The notes: generated from the letters alone by a model not told the origin. A stretch of DNA of 64,000 nt from Trebouxia sp. TZW2008 (GCA_002118135.1 BDIU01000170.1:117772-181771), one strand, 5' to 3'; counted from the stretch's first letter, positions 1-12,300 are shown. Numbers and translations: made by a program.

Positions 1-3000
1 GGACACTCGGTCATTCCCTGGGGCGTTGGAGGCACCTGACGATGTAATCTTATGCCTGTCAAGGTGGCGTGACGCATTTCCCGCCTGACGGTCAAGATGC
101 TGCTGCTCCTCTGCCTCTTTTGACGAGTCTTTGGCGCCACGTCCTGCCATCAAGGCAAGAGCAGCTGCCATTTTCCCGCCTCTGCTGTAAAGATACTGCA
201 TGGGACCAGTGGTGTTGCGGCTCAAACTCCCGCCAGAAGTTGAGGAGCGCTTGAGCTCCCGCTCAGCCTCCTTCATTTCTTCTTCTGGAGGCGTGGAAGT
301 AGAAGACAAGGCAGCCGCTGCAGCTCCCTCCATGCTGGATGAACTTCCTGATGGATTTCCTGGATTAGTCGCGGCACCCCTGACCACCTTTCTGACCTTG
401 TCCCAGCCTCTCAGATCGGATGACTCATCAGCGCTGCTCTGATGATTGACTCCCGCTGCTGACTCATGCAATGCTGCTGACTCATGCGATGCAGAATCCT
501 GGCCAGGTTGCTGAGATTCTGAAGCAGCATTTTGATTCCTGATCCTGTGGCGCCTTTTCCTTCCAGAGCTTCTAGCAATACCGCCAGGGCTTTTGGGAGG
601 GGTGTTTCCAGCAGCCCCTGCACTCCTCTCAGCAAGCAGCTGCCGCTTCAGCTGTTTCGCTGAGCGATGGCCACCGCCGAGTATGTGGCCAATGGTCTGC
701 TGTGGGACGTCTTGTAGGGTTTCAACCCAGGCATGCAAACCCTTGCCAACCATCATCAGGGGGTTAGACTTCTGTTGCTGCGGCTTTGGCTTGCCTCTGG
801 GAGAGCGCAATGATGGATGTTTGGGTGAATGTTCATGGAAACCTGCTGAGCACCAGCACGTACAGTGACCATCCTCTATCAAACTGCTTAGCAAGCAAAT
901 GGTCCTTACATTGAATTGCTCCTGTTCAGCTATACCACTGCAGTTGAATGCATTGGCTGATTTCCAGTTGCTCTGTCCTTGCAACAAGAATGTCCTTATA
1001 CAAAGTATGGCTATTGGGAGGAATACACCACCATCAGTGACTCAGGTCAAGTAGCTGAGCAGGACATCAAATGGTGAAAGGCTGCATTTCAAGATGGCTG
1101 AGACAGTTGTGATGAGGGGTGGTGGCATCCTTCTCTGACGTGTCCTAGCATATGCTCTGCATAACTCTGCCAAATGGGAAACATCCATTGTGACCTGGTG
1201 AGCACAACCACATACGATAGAGAGAAGCTGCATTTCAACTGACTGGGAAAGACGTACAACAGTCAGGAAGGACACGAACCAGATGGATGAAAGATGTCAC
1301 AGGCAGTAGTTGCAATCTTGCCCAACATGTTCAAGCACATGCTCTGCCTGTTCCAAGCTCACATTCCAGACATGTATGACCACCTATCTCGAGCTGGGTG
1401 TTGGTACAGCTGAAGCATGGGCGTAGGTGAACAGGCTCACCTTGATCTACAGGGGCAACAGGCTCATCCCTGTGGTGGGGACCTGGGTGCTCATCATACC
1501 TCACTGGCAATGGCAACTGAAAGATGCTGATGAGCAATGTGTGATACATAACATATGATATGTGTGCAATTGAGAGACTTTGATTTGCGTGCCAGCTGAA
1601 CTTGATCTGTAGGAGTGACAGGCTCATCCTTGTGGTAGGGCCTTTGGTGCTCATGGCACCTTTCTAGCAAGCGCAAGGATGATGATGCTAAATATGTTGT
1701 CATATGTAACAGGTGACATAGTCACAAGTCAGTCATGTTTAATTCTGGTTAGGCTGACCTTGGTCTACAGGGGCGACAGGCTCATCCTTGTGGTGGGGCC
1801 CCGGGTGCTCATGAGGGGCAGGTAGGCGCTGGTCCTCAGGCATTGGGGCAGGGTCATCATCAGGGCCGTATGCCTCATCAAACCCATCCTGCCCATCTGC
1901 AATTGAGCATGTATACAATGAGACAGACACACCATCAGACAGACAGGCACACAGCCTGAGCAGGCGCTGGTTCTCAGGAGTGGGGGCAGGGTCATCATCA
2001 GGGCCGTATGCCTCAGCAAATCCATCTTGCCCGTCTGCAATGAGGCAGATACACACTCAGAAAGACAGACAGACAGGCAGCCCCTAGGTGAGACTGGGGT
2101 GATCACCAGGGCCATACGCCTCGTCAAACCCATCTGCAATGCAGCACATACACCATCAGATAGACAGACAGACTGTCAGACAAACAGGCTGGTGAGTGCT
2201 GGATCTCAGGGGTGGGGCGGGGTCAGCGTTAGGGCCATACGCCTCATCAAAGCCATCTTGCTTGTCTGCAAGACGCCACACTCATGAGGACAGACAAGCA
2301 GACAAACACAAACGCACAGACAGACAGGCGCTTATACAGATGGACAGACAGGCAGTCAGCAGAAACAGCTACTGCCATCTTGTGCACATGCAGACACTGT
2401 TCCCAACCAACAGCTGAAGCCTGTTGCATCACCTCAGTTCTCAAGGTATGATAGCAATTCACCTGCTCCAATGTCATACTCAGGGTTATCATCATCCTCA
2501 GAGTCTGAGATATTGAGCAGGGAGGGCAGGATGCGGTGGCCCCGCAAGTCCTTCCAGATAGCAGTAGCTGCTGCCATGATGCCTGCGTGCGCTCTTCTAG
2601 GGCCCTGCTCTATGCACTCCTCCTCATCCTGCATTGACATGAACATGACAGCATCAATACCTGCCCAAATTTGTCTGAATAGCATGCTATACACATAGTC
2701 AAAAGCTTTGCAGTGACCTCTGAAGTCCTTGCAGATGGCTGTGGCAGCTGCCATGATGCCTGCATGCGCAACCCTAGGCCCAACTGTTCAAAAAGTGAAG
2801 CATGTGGTCTATGAGGGCCGTGCTCTATGTACTCCTCATTTTGCAGCATGACATCGGTGACAGCAACACATGTTGCTCATCCACAGTCAATAGGTCAAAG
2901 CAGGGTTGCGCCTGTGTGCTGCTCCTGTAGAATATGCAAGCGTTTAAGACACCACAAAAGGCATGCTGACCGCATTGACAACTCACAGGACAGCTCCCCA

Positions 3001-6000
3001 TAAGTATGTGTTGAAGCTAACCTGGGTGAAGGTGTCAGGAAGCCACTCCTCCATGGGTTCAGGGTCCGCCAGCATGTCAGTTGCCAGGTCAGCCACTGAC
3101 ACAGTGCCTCTGATGGACAGCACCACACTCTTGGTGGGCCTATCCAAGGCTAGCATGTAGGGTAGGTCACCTACATCAATAATTATTGCATTTGCTGACA
3201 GACCAAATGTAAGCACTGAAATTATCCCTGTGCACACATTGCTGTGACACTGTGGGGCAGTACCAGATTCTTGGTGGGCTGATCCAAGGCTAGCATGCAA
3301 GGCAAGTCACCTGCACATCACAATAATGGTGAATAAGTATATGTGACCAGAAAGCAAGTCAAAAGAGGTGTCAGGCAGTCACTCCTTTGTGGGTTCAGGG
3401 TCTGCCAGCATGTCAATTGCCAGGTCAGCCACTGACACAGCGCCTGTGATGGACCGCACCACACTCTTGGTGGGCCGGTTCAAGGCCACAATATATGGCA
3501 ACTGGCTTTGGCACAGCAGGTAAAAGCAGTGTTTGGCTGATCGTGTCGCTTGCAAAGCCACAGTGATGGTGCTTGTCCAACACCTTTGGTGCGGACTTCC
3601 AGAGCCTGTAGTCACCTGTACATTGCAAAAATGATGAATATGTATTCGACACCAGCATGTCAGGTGATTTATTGTGACAGGGAGCCACTCCTCCATGAAA
3701 AGAGGGTCAGCCAGCATGTTGGGTGCTAGGTCAACCACTGGCAAATGCTGCTCCAGGGTCACAATCATGGCACACTAAGAGTGTCCAGTCAAACTCACCT
3801 AGGGCTTGGTTGTCAAAGTTGAGGTACAGCAGGTCCTGATCCTCAATTTCAGCAATCTGAATGATGGCTTCATAGTCCAGATGCTGCTCCAGGGTCATAA
3901 TCTTGCTGGCCATCAGCTTGTTGGCCTTGTAAGCATTCCTGCCCCGGTTCTTCAGCAGGTTATAAGTGTTTTTGGACTTCCTGCAAAGCATTGAGCCTTG
4001 ATAAGTTCAAGCCAACAGCCTCTGCTGATGATAGCAAGCATGCGAGCAACAGCTTTTGCACATACTACACGTGTAAGCAATTCGTTCATGGGCTTGCTTA
4101 TGCATGATGTTACTGTTGGCATTACCATTGACCTGACATTTTTTGGATTGCATAGCAGGACCCCTGACAACTCCTCTCCAGCCGTGCAACATGCAGTCAA
4201 GAGTAGACCTTGGGAAGGCAGGTTGGTCATCAAAGATGGACACTAAGTTTCTTAGTTTGAAAACCAACAGCTGAATGTTTCTGCGTCATACAATGCAGCA
4301 GAGGCAAGTCAAAGGGAACAGAGGTCAACAGCAGATGGTTGAGGACATGTCATTAGGCAACACATGTCCTGTTTTATGTCCATGTGTTGGAAATAGAAAC
4401 AATTCCTAGGCAATAACAGGGGTGCTTGCGAGGTCTGGTGGAGGTAATGGAAGGCAGCAGGTCAACAAGCAGCAATGGCTTTCTGCATCACGCAGCTACA
4501 GAAGCGCACTGCTTGTGACCTCTGGTGGAAGTACTGAAAGCCAGCGACTCCATAGGCAGCAGTGACTGTTTGCATGATGCAACAGCATACGTAAGCAGGC
4601 CAAAGGAACCAAAGCCCCCACTGAACAGCAGAGTAAGAATGCGCAGGGTGCTTACGAGGTCTGGTGCAGGTATTGAAAGCCAGCGGCTCCATAAGCAGCA
4701 ATGGCATACTTGGCAAACCTGGCCGCCTCTGTCACCGCTGGCCTTGACACACGCTCCTTGTGACCTGCACACAACCAAAACAAACCCTCTGCATGTCATG
4801 ATTGTTCAGCTATGACGCTGTTGAAGGATTGATATAGAGGGAACAGTGACTATGCAGCCAAATATGGACTGAGCGCACCTGCAACCACCCTGGACACAAC
4901 AATGCAGTTGTGATCTTGCAATTGTTATCTAAACAGCTTGATTCTTTTGGTCGTCAACGGGATTATTGCTTGCTGAATCAACTCGGCTTGCCAAGAAGCT
5001 CGAGGTATCAGCCCAGGACTAGTGATAGCCACCTGATAAAGAACAGCTGCAATGCTGAGGGTCTGCACTCAACAAGACATGCAAGCTTGCAGCCGATGCA
5101 CAGGCAATGCTGTCTCTTGCCAATGTCAGCAGCAACAAGTGAAAAGCCCCATATGAGAGGTATGTACCTGTGTAGATGTCTGCCAGCTTGTCTGGCGGGA
5201 TGTCAGGATCATACTCACAGGCGTAGGAGCTTGGTGACAACATGAAATCCCGCTGGAAAAACGTGTCCTGATTTAGGCGCCGGCGGGAAGACTGCCTACT
5301 GTGCTGCTGCTGCTGCTTGTCTTTGGCGGGGTCTATCTGATTGTCAGTACCGCAGTGTCCCTCCTCCATTTCCCGCATATGCTGTGCATCTGCCTTCCTG
5401 GCAGAAGCTGGTTGACTACGCCGCTGGGTTTTGGTGGGAGCCTGGGAATTTGAATGCACTGAGGAAGCTGAGTTGGAAGCCGGTGACTGATTCTGGTGCT
5501 GACCGTTCGGCATGTCAATCACATGGTGACCTTGAGAAACTGCATGAGAAGCTGCTGGGGTCCCATGCGTGGATCTGTCCGGTGAGCCTGTGAGGCCTCT
5601 GTCATCTGCAGCATTAGGCGTATGAATCCTGCTGAGTGTATCTGCCATTGCTTCGTCCATTCTTTCTTCAGGATTATTCAAATCTGTGGCGTGTATGCTG
5701 CCATTCAGATTCCTGTGCTGATGCTGATGGTGCTTCCCGTTCATCTTCTGCCCCTCGGTTGCAGACTGTGAGTGGTGCGAATGGTGTCTGTCTGAGTGGG
5801 GGTGGGTGGTGGATGGGTGTCTTGAGGGGGCATGAGACGATGGGGGTGGGGGTGCTTTGTCGCTGTGAGATCCGGTCTTGTCAGCAATCTGCTGAGCACC
5901 TGGCATTTCCTCCCTATACTTGATCAGTGCCCTGCAGGCATGCATCCAATGTACAGAAAGAGCTAGCTCGCCATCTTGGCTTTGGATATGAGGCATCAGA

Positions 6001-8293
6001 CAAAGCCAAGACTGCATCAGTGCTCTGCAGACATGCAACTTAATGTACATGACTGGCAAGTTGACATTGACTGTTTTGAGAATCAGGCTTTGCAAAAGAT
6101 CAACCTCATCAGGTTTGCCTGGTCAAGACCACAATTTCTGCAGAAACAGCATTCAACACATACTGGAGATTAGCAGTTTTGAACTGAGCTTGCTGCAAAC
6201 TTTTGATTACAACCTGCTGCATAGCAGCACAAGTCAATCTCTGATCAGATTTCCGAAGTGTTTTGTCAGGTAACATACCTGCGGATGTGCTCCTGGCGGG
6301 ATTTACGCTGGGCAGCAGACAACAGGATGAGCGAGATGAACTCGTCAGAGGGGGAGAGGTCGGCCCCATGCAGTAGGCGTGAATACAACTCGGCCAGCCG
6401 CCCCAGAGGCCGCCGCCTGCACTCAAATTGCGCTTGAAGGTGATATGGCCACGTAAAAACAGATCACGACAACAACAACAACAGCAGCAACAATGAGAAT
6501 TGTAACACCCAAAGCATGCAAAGAAACGTTGAGCAAAGCTGCCTGAGACTGCCACCTGCACCCAGACATCATTTGTACTCCATGCTTGTGCTACGTGACA
6601 CTGACTTGTCAAGTCACCGGATATAGCTTCAGCCACAAGTCAGATGTATCCCAAACGCATCTTGCACGTTCTGTCTGATTGTGTGATGCAACTTGTGCTT
6701 GCTTCCGCCTCTGTGATGCAAGCCAAAAAGCATGTTGCATTGAGTCCATGCGACACCAACTGCTGGACTATGCTTGCAGTCAACATGCCATCTTGAGACC
6801 TGAGCATCAAAATCAAAAGCAGGAGGGCTGCTTACTGGTGCTTCTCAAGTGTGTGATCACATTGCTGCGTGAGTACCCTCCATGTGACAACAAATGCTGC
6901 ACTGTGCATGCCAACCACTTCCTGTCCTTGAGTACATGCATCCAGTCTCAGAAGGAATGCTTACTGGTGCTTCTCCAGGTGTGTGACCACATTTTTGCTG
7001 CGTGAGTACCAGGTGTAAAAGCGTATGCGCTTGGCCCAGCTGTCAATGCGCTCATAGTCTGGAAACAAGCTGCAAATTAGCACCAACCGCCCCCTGCACA
7101 ACAGGTTGTACTTCAAAGAGTGAACTTGCAGTGTCAATGTGGCTCACATGCTTGAAATTGTTGAAAAGCTGCTGAATCACGTCCTGCCTACTGTGCAAGC
7201 CAGAGTGCACATATGGTTTTTTTGACAGTTCTGTGAGTTGCTTGAGGGCCACGAGGTGACTGATATACATAGGCATAATGACTCAACATCGTGCTTGCAG
7301 GGCAACACAATGCCAGTGCTGCTTGTGCGTCTGCAAGTGAGGGTGTGCAGCAGAATTGACGTCACACAAAGGCCTGGAATGGCAACATCATGAGCTGTGT
7401 CAAAGGACTGATACAGGCGTACCAATTGAAAGCTGTCATGGCCCAGGAGCTGTATACAAGCACCTTCAACATCACCACTGATGCATCACTGCATTCGCTG
7501 ATGAAGGTTCCCCCTGAATACCTGTGAGTCACATACGTCCCATACCCTGCATGTGACAAATCATTTGTGGAACTTATCTGCATTGCCCTGAATGTGATAT
7601 GTCTATGCAAAGGCCAAAAACTTGTTCATTCATGCGTCAGTCAAGACGGCTGCATCATTATAAACATAGCCAGGGGAAACCGCAGCCCTGAATGCTTTGT
7701 CTCTGAGCAAAGGTCAAAAGCTTGCGCAAAGGCCAAAGGCTTGTGCAAATGCCAAAATCATGTGCATGCTTGCATCAGTCAAAGCAGCTACAGTCTCTTT
7801 ACCACAGCAAGGAGGAAAGTCATACCTACAACACCGAGTTGACCTATCCAGTTGAAAGTTTGTGTATACAAAACTGGGTACATCCATTTCCGTTTGCTTG
7901 TCTCAAGTGGAGTGCCTGTATTGCAATGCAGTCATGACAAACCCACTTGAACAGAACATGCAGGTTGTATGAGGTTGCAGAAGTACAGTGGCACTGAACT
8001 CTGCAAAGTAGCAGAAGTCAAGCAGGGACGAGAGTACCTCGAAGACCGATGAGCGTGATCAGCAGCTCTTGTATAAAGGAAAGCACATACAAGATGAAGA
8101 ACAGGGATACTGCTGCTAAGAAGTGTCTGCCTGCTTTCGTATTGTTGCACCTGTCTACGTTTGTGATCCCGAACGGCCAGATGATAATGAAAACGACCCA
8201 GATTGAGTGAAACACTATTCCAATGCCAGCAAAAACAGGGAGGAAGTCTGACGACACGCGCCACTTCCTCCCAAACAACTGTACCGCGGGCAT
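1..8293 (-). CDS. sn1-specific diacylglycerol lipase-like protein (class 3 lipase), 3' end cut by window edge
   Basis: Family role: membrane lipase that cleaves the sn-1 acyl chain of diacylglycerol. Exon 8038-8293 starts MPAVQLFGRKW and has two clear hydrophobic segments, matching the DAGL N-terminus. After one or more unresolved exons the frame runs unbroken through 7010-7069, 6279-6416, 5168-5931, 4656-4764, 3799-3980, 3022-3170, 2463-2628, 1759-1896 and an exon from 845 off the left edge. Diagnostic blocks are EAARFAKYAIAAYG (4656-4764) and LDRPTKSVVLSIRGT with a following DMLADPEP (3022-3170), as in DAGL. Exon 5168-5931 is a His/Gln/Ser/Pro-rich insertion of about 250 residues. The nucleophile motif GxSxG is not inside the window, so it is either beyond base 1 or absent. 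Introns hold many decayed exon copies. Family call is firm; catalytic competence cannot be judged. Confidence 0.78.
1429..1815 (-). repeat. three copies of the 3' half of the 1759-1896 lipase exon
   Basis: Reverse-strand translations at about 1429-1500, 1590-1660 and 1747-1815 all give variants of HPGPHHKDEPVAPVDQG followed by an intact or altered donor. The copy at 1747-1815 belongs to the exon that keeps the reading frame. The other two lie in the next intron; the 1590-1660 copy has changed residues (HQRPYHKDEPVTPTDQ) and has lost the GT after CAAG, while the 1429-1500 copy keeps AAG|GTGAGC. These look like tandem duplications of exon 3' end plus donor. Confidence 0.75.
1817..2290 (-). repeat. 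four tandem copies of the 5' half of the same lipase exon with CAGACAGACAGG-rich spacers
   Basis: The reverse strand encodes GFDEAYGPDDDPAP at 1817-1896 and variants at about 1968-2040, 2095-2135 and 2210-2270. Most are preceded by a TGCAG-type acceptor. The spacers are runs of cagacagacagg on the plus strand. The copies share the exon start and diverge toward their 3' ends. Only the copy nearest the next downstream exon fits the frame into the AGFHEHSP exon. Confidence 0.75.
2463..2850 (-). repeat. lipase helix exon (2463-2628) and one decayed copy (about 2705-2850)
   Basis: The working exon reads DEEECIEQGPRRAHAGIM and continues AAATAIWKDLRG on the reverse strand. The upstream copy starts NEEYIEHGPHRPHA and later shows the same alanine-rich helix with a frameshift between the two parts. 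It therefore cannot replace the working exon without restoring frame. The copy sits in the intron between the exons at 3022-3170 and 2463-2628. Confidence 0.7.
3022..3745 (-). repeat. lipase IRGT exon (3022-3170) plus three decayed copies
   Basis: The working exon encodes PYMLALDRPTKSVVLSIRGT and ends PDTFTQ. Copies are at about 3261-3310 (only the ALDQPTK part), 3376-3500 (PYIVALNRPTKSVVRSITG, with the conserved IRGT changed to ITGA) and 3680-3745 (only the DMLADP..MEEWLP end). They share intron fragments with the real exon. Because the family's conserved arginine is lost in the best copy, use of that copy would probably give a weaker or dead lipase. Confidence 0.78.
4430..4764 (-). repeat. 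lipase AAYG exon (4656-4764) and two decayed copies
   Basis: The exon reads ARFAKYAIAAYGAAGFQYLHQT on the reverse strand. A copy at about 4515-4575 gives TVTAAYGVAGFQYFHQRS, and a shorter one at 4430-4490 keeps AIAA and the PDLAS/HQRS-like end in shifted frames. All lie downstream of the real exon in the same intron. Each copy keeps the donor-side half of the exon rather than the whole exon. Confidence 0.65.
6826..7020. repeat. two copies of an exon 3' flank in the lipase intron
   Basis: The plus-strand string cttactggtgcttctc followed by a similar stretch ending gctgcgtgagtacc occurs at about 6830-6885 and again at 6958-7010. The second copy abuts the donor of exon 7010-7069. This is the intron start of that exon duplicated downstream, without visible coding sequence in the first copy. 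Confidence 0.6.
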
Positions 8294-9322
8294 GTTTTCG
8301 GAAGCACTACGAACTCAAACGAAAGGCTTCAAAAGCGAGGAATGTGTCATGCGGCGCGTCTCCGGCGGTCATTCTGCGCAGGTTTCCGACACGATATGAC
8401 CCATTGCCACTGTGTTGAGGCCCGCGCACAGCATCAAGCATGTCGAAACCTTTCTTTGACTCAGTGTGAGTCCGAAAATCACGCGAGACTGCAGTGAGAA
8501 ACTGACTAATCGTCGCCGGTCGTGGGGCTGCAAGGCAAGACAAGAAGAGGAAGTCCAGTCTGAGTCAGAAGGTGTACTGGCGGCAACAACGCTCTTCGCA
8601 GCTAGCGTAAGAAGCTGCTTCATTGATGATCATGGCAAGAAGCTGCACGAAAGCCTTATACGCTCGGACTCTTCCTAGGCTTTTCATTCATCATAATGAT
8701 TGTAGCCAATGGAATGATTGTCGTGTCCTCGAATTGGAGGTCAATGACATTTGCATGTCAACAGCTTATCACTCACATGTACACTTGAGACTTTCAGGTC
8801 TAATAAAAAATTGTGAGCTAAACAAGGCAGCATGAAGTACACATTGCCAGCTCGCAGCTGCAGCACATCTGTTCTCATGCATGTCAATTCACGAAGTCAA
8901 AGCTATAAACCAAGAACAGAACTCTCAAGGAGGGAGTGTGCTGTAGCTATTTGGGCTATGACTGACTGAAAACGCTGCCTACTACACTACAGCATTTGCA
9001 GTAGCATGACTTTGTAAGCCAAAGCTCGCAGGAAGCTGCTGCAACTGCTGCCGTTGATACTTGACTTGGGTATGATGAGCATTCAAGCAAAATTGCAACA
9101 GCCAGCTAAGACTAACTGATCATTGTCTCTCTCAGACTGCTTATACTCATGGAGCCTCTGTTGGTGCGCCTATTAGCATATCCTAATACCTGAATATGTG
9201 TTTGTATCAAGTGTTGATCAGATTGCTGCTCTCTAGGCAGCAATCCCGAGCTGCCTCTATAAACACTGGGTCCCAATATGATGCCTAACGACATAGACTT
9301 TTCTTGATTTTCTAGATGTTGA
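8294..9322. promoter_or_regulatory. intergenic: lipase promoter/5' UTR and SET gene 3' flank
   Basis: About 1.03 kb lie between the lipase start codon (reverse strand, 8293) and the stop codon of the next gene upstream (9323). It should contain the lipase promoter and 5' UTR and the 3' UTR and poly(A) signal of the methyltransferase gene. I see no convincing coding exon, RNA gene or named motif in it. Confidence 0.5.
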
Positions 9323-9397
9323 TCAGTTGAGCCTTCCACGGCAGTTGCTTGCTCCACATGTGCATTTGATGGCCTCCGCATTCAGCTCATATTCAAA
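9323..9397 (-). other. last exon of the SET gene: post-SET zinc-binding tail
   Basis: Twenty-four codons and a stop. On the reverse strand it follows a gttgctgcag acceptor and encodes the post-SET pattern CxCGxxxCRG.LN at the extreme C-terminus. These cysteines, with one in the SET core, bind a zinc needed for the active site. It joins in phase to ELTYDYK only if the upstream intron uses a GC donor (AAG|GCAGGC, with the exon edge at 9790). Confidence 0.85.
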
Positions 9398-12300
9398 CTG
9401 CAGCAACAAAACAGACAATTAGCATTATGATGCACACATGCTTGACGTATTAGGCATCTAATCAATCACCACACCAGATCTGTTGGCACACTCCAGCACA
9501 CGTGCTAAATGTGTGGCCCAGGTCCTGTCTGGCCAGGCAGGCTTGTTCTGAGCGTCTTGTGCCATGGTAGAAATGGTTTTGCATCGTAGTTGCTTTTATC
9601 GTCTTGCATGGCACACAAGAAAGACAACAGTGAATGCTACAATGCTGAAAGCACACATCACTCAGGACCAATGATTTTGCATGGTGCGCGATAAAGGCAA
9701 TAGTTGCAGGCTACAAAAGTGGATTCACACATCATTTAGGGAAAACGGTTTTGCATGACGTACAGCAAAGACATCAGTTGAGGGCCTGCCTTGTAGTCAT
9801 AAGTGAGCTCCTCCCCAGCATGAATGGCATGCTTAGAGTAAATGACAATGTGTTTGTGACCCTCCACTGTGATGATCTTGGTGTAGCAGTTGGGGTCGCA
9901 GCTGTGGTTGATGAACCGTGCTAACCCTCCCTGCAGCAGCATCACATGGCTAAGGCTCAAAACAGGTTAGCTGAAGGATCATGAATGCACAAAGCACTCA
10001 GCTGCTGTGGACAGCAGTGAAATCTAATTTGAGCTGCTCCCCAGCATGAATGGGATGCTTGGAATAAATGACAATGTGTTTGTGACCCTCCACTGTGACG
10101 ATCTTGGTGTAGCAGCTGGGGTCGCAGCTATGGTTGATGAATTGTGCTAAACCTCCCTGCACCGACTTCACATGGCTAAGCCTCAAAACAGATTAGCTGA
10201 GGAGGCGTGAATGCACACAGGATTCAGTGCTGTGGACATCAGGCTCAGTTCATTCCAAGTGTGTGCTAGACAGGCTCAGCAGGCACAGCCAGGTACATGC
10301 ATGTCAAGTTGGGCCATTCAATGTGCTCAGTATCTGAGTTTGTTCACCCACGCTGACAGCGAAAGAGCAACAAGGCACACCAGCTGGCAATAAATAGCAG
10401 AAGCGTGACCATGACTCTGTTTGGTTGACTGACATGATTGAAAGCGGACCTGGCAGGTGGCACCAACAGCCCAGAACTGAGTAAACATAAGGACAGGCTG
10501 CAACGAGATCATCATGAAATTGCAAGACAGCTTATAAGGATTTGATTGGCTGTGCTGAGTGCATGGAAAGAGATGACCTGGTGAGTGGCATCAACAGCCC
10601 AGGTGTACACATGTCATACGGCTCAAGGCACTGCAAACCTCTCAAGGTGTAGTACAGCTTGATGTTGCAGCTGCTGTGAACACCGTGCACATGCAAGTCA
10701 GCTTGGACACTTTTTGACAGGCTGCACTGATTCCACAGCACTGGTTTGGTCAGCTTGTTGAAGAGCGGACCCGTCAAGTGGCGTCGACAGCCCAGAAATG
10801 GCTCAAAAGGACAAGGATTTCACGGCTGCAATGAGTGCATCACGAAAGACAGCTTAGAGGTATTTAATTGGCTGTGAGGAGTGCATGGAGAAATGACCTG
10901 GCGAGTGGCGTCAACAGCCCAGGCCTCATCAATCCTGAAAAGATAAGAGGATCCCAGGCCTGAGCGCTCATACGCCTTCTCACGCACGTCCAGCAAGCTT
11001 GTGCGTATAGTCTGCACATCACAAAGTAAGGCCACCTGAGCTGTGCTGCATGCTGATTTGCTGCCAAGAAAATGCTGGTGTATACAGTCTGCACATCAGT
11101 GAATGGTCATTGGTGCACACTTGATGGGCATTGATGACGAAAACCTTGCTCGGGCGTAAGCGCCAGCAAGTGGGGTCTGATGGAGTGGCCCAGGTTGTAA
11201 AGCTGGAGACCTTATGATTGCTGCTGAACAATGCAATGAAGACTCATTGTGTACATGTCCGACATACTCAACGATGAACTTCTCAGGGTCACTGTAGCCA
11301 CCGTATGCAAAAAATCCCACGAATTGGACCATATTGGCAAGGCTGGAGACGTTGATGATGTCCTTGGCACGTGCTCAACTATGGAATAAGGCACAGTGTG
11401 TACCTGTCCAACATACTCAATGATGAACTCCTCAGGGTCGATGTCCTGCTTGGCAAACAGGCCCCAGGCATGCACTCTGCTGCGGCCAAAGCGCAAGTCC
11501 TGAGTTCGGCCCTGCAAAATGGCTTCAGGCTTTGAGCATACATGACATGAGCGCAGATTGTAGACACACCAAGGTGCTTTAAGGCAGTCAGCGCGTCTAG
11601 GTAAAGGGTGAAGCAATGCTGCAGAGGCGAACTCCTTTCTGTGCTTTGCTACTTGTTTCTTCTTTGAGTTCAACACTCTCACACGTTGTGTGCAAACAGG
11701 AGACATTGAGCACAGTAGAAAAAATGTAGGCCACAGACAGCTCAAATGCATATACGTGCCTGTGTGCGGCAAACATGACTAGAGAGGATCTTGGCTGCAC
11801 AGCATGTCAATCTGAGCACCATGCATTCCTCTCCTTTCAGCTGTGTCAAGCCTGTACTGATGCCAATGATGGGCTGCAAAGAACATGACAGGTTTACCTT
11901 GAGGAGACCCCACTTGGAGGCATCAGTCACAGCCTCGTCCCTTGACAGATCCCTGAAGGCAGAGCGGTGGCCGCGCTGCTTGCCGCCCACCACCCTCACA
12001 GTGTGCGGCATCGCCTGCACACACAAGCTACATTGAACAGCATGAAACCAAAGATAGAAAGTATGGTGGGTCACAAATTCTAGCACAGGTGGGCGTGTGT
12101 GTGGTCTGAGTGCTGTCTTGCACAGTCAGCTCGCATGACAATGAAGTACTGAAGCGCATGCAGCTCCCATTTACCATTGTTGCCAAGAGACTGCCGATTC
12201 ATGAGACTTGCCCTTCAGACTATTACGCGCTACAAAATTGCAGTACAGCAAAGGCACTGCTACTCTGCAACTGTGCCCTGCGCTAGATGAGCCTGTGCAG

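Noticed and set aside
1..2463. Lipase GxSxG motif inside the window
   Set aside because: I read the reverse strand left of 2463 in the exon frames and found none. The AYGP motif is in a repeated loop and is not the DAGL AYSPP block.
5019..6095. A single 358-codon reverse-strand gene
   Set aside because: The frame crosses clear splice sites at 5931 and 5168; the true exon is 5168-5931 of the lipase gene, joined in phase on both sides.
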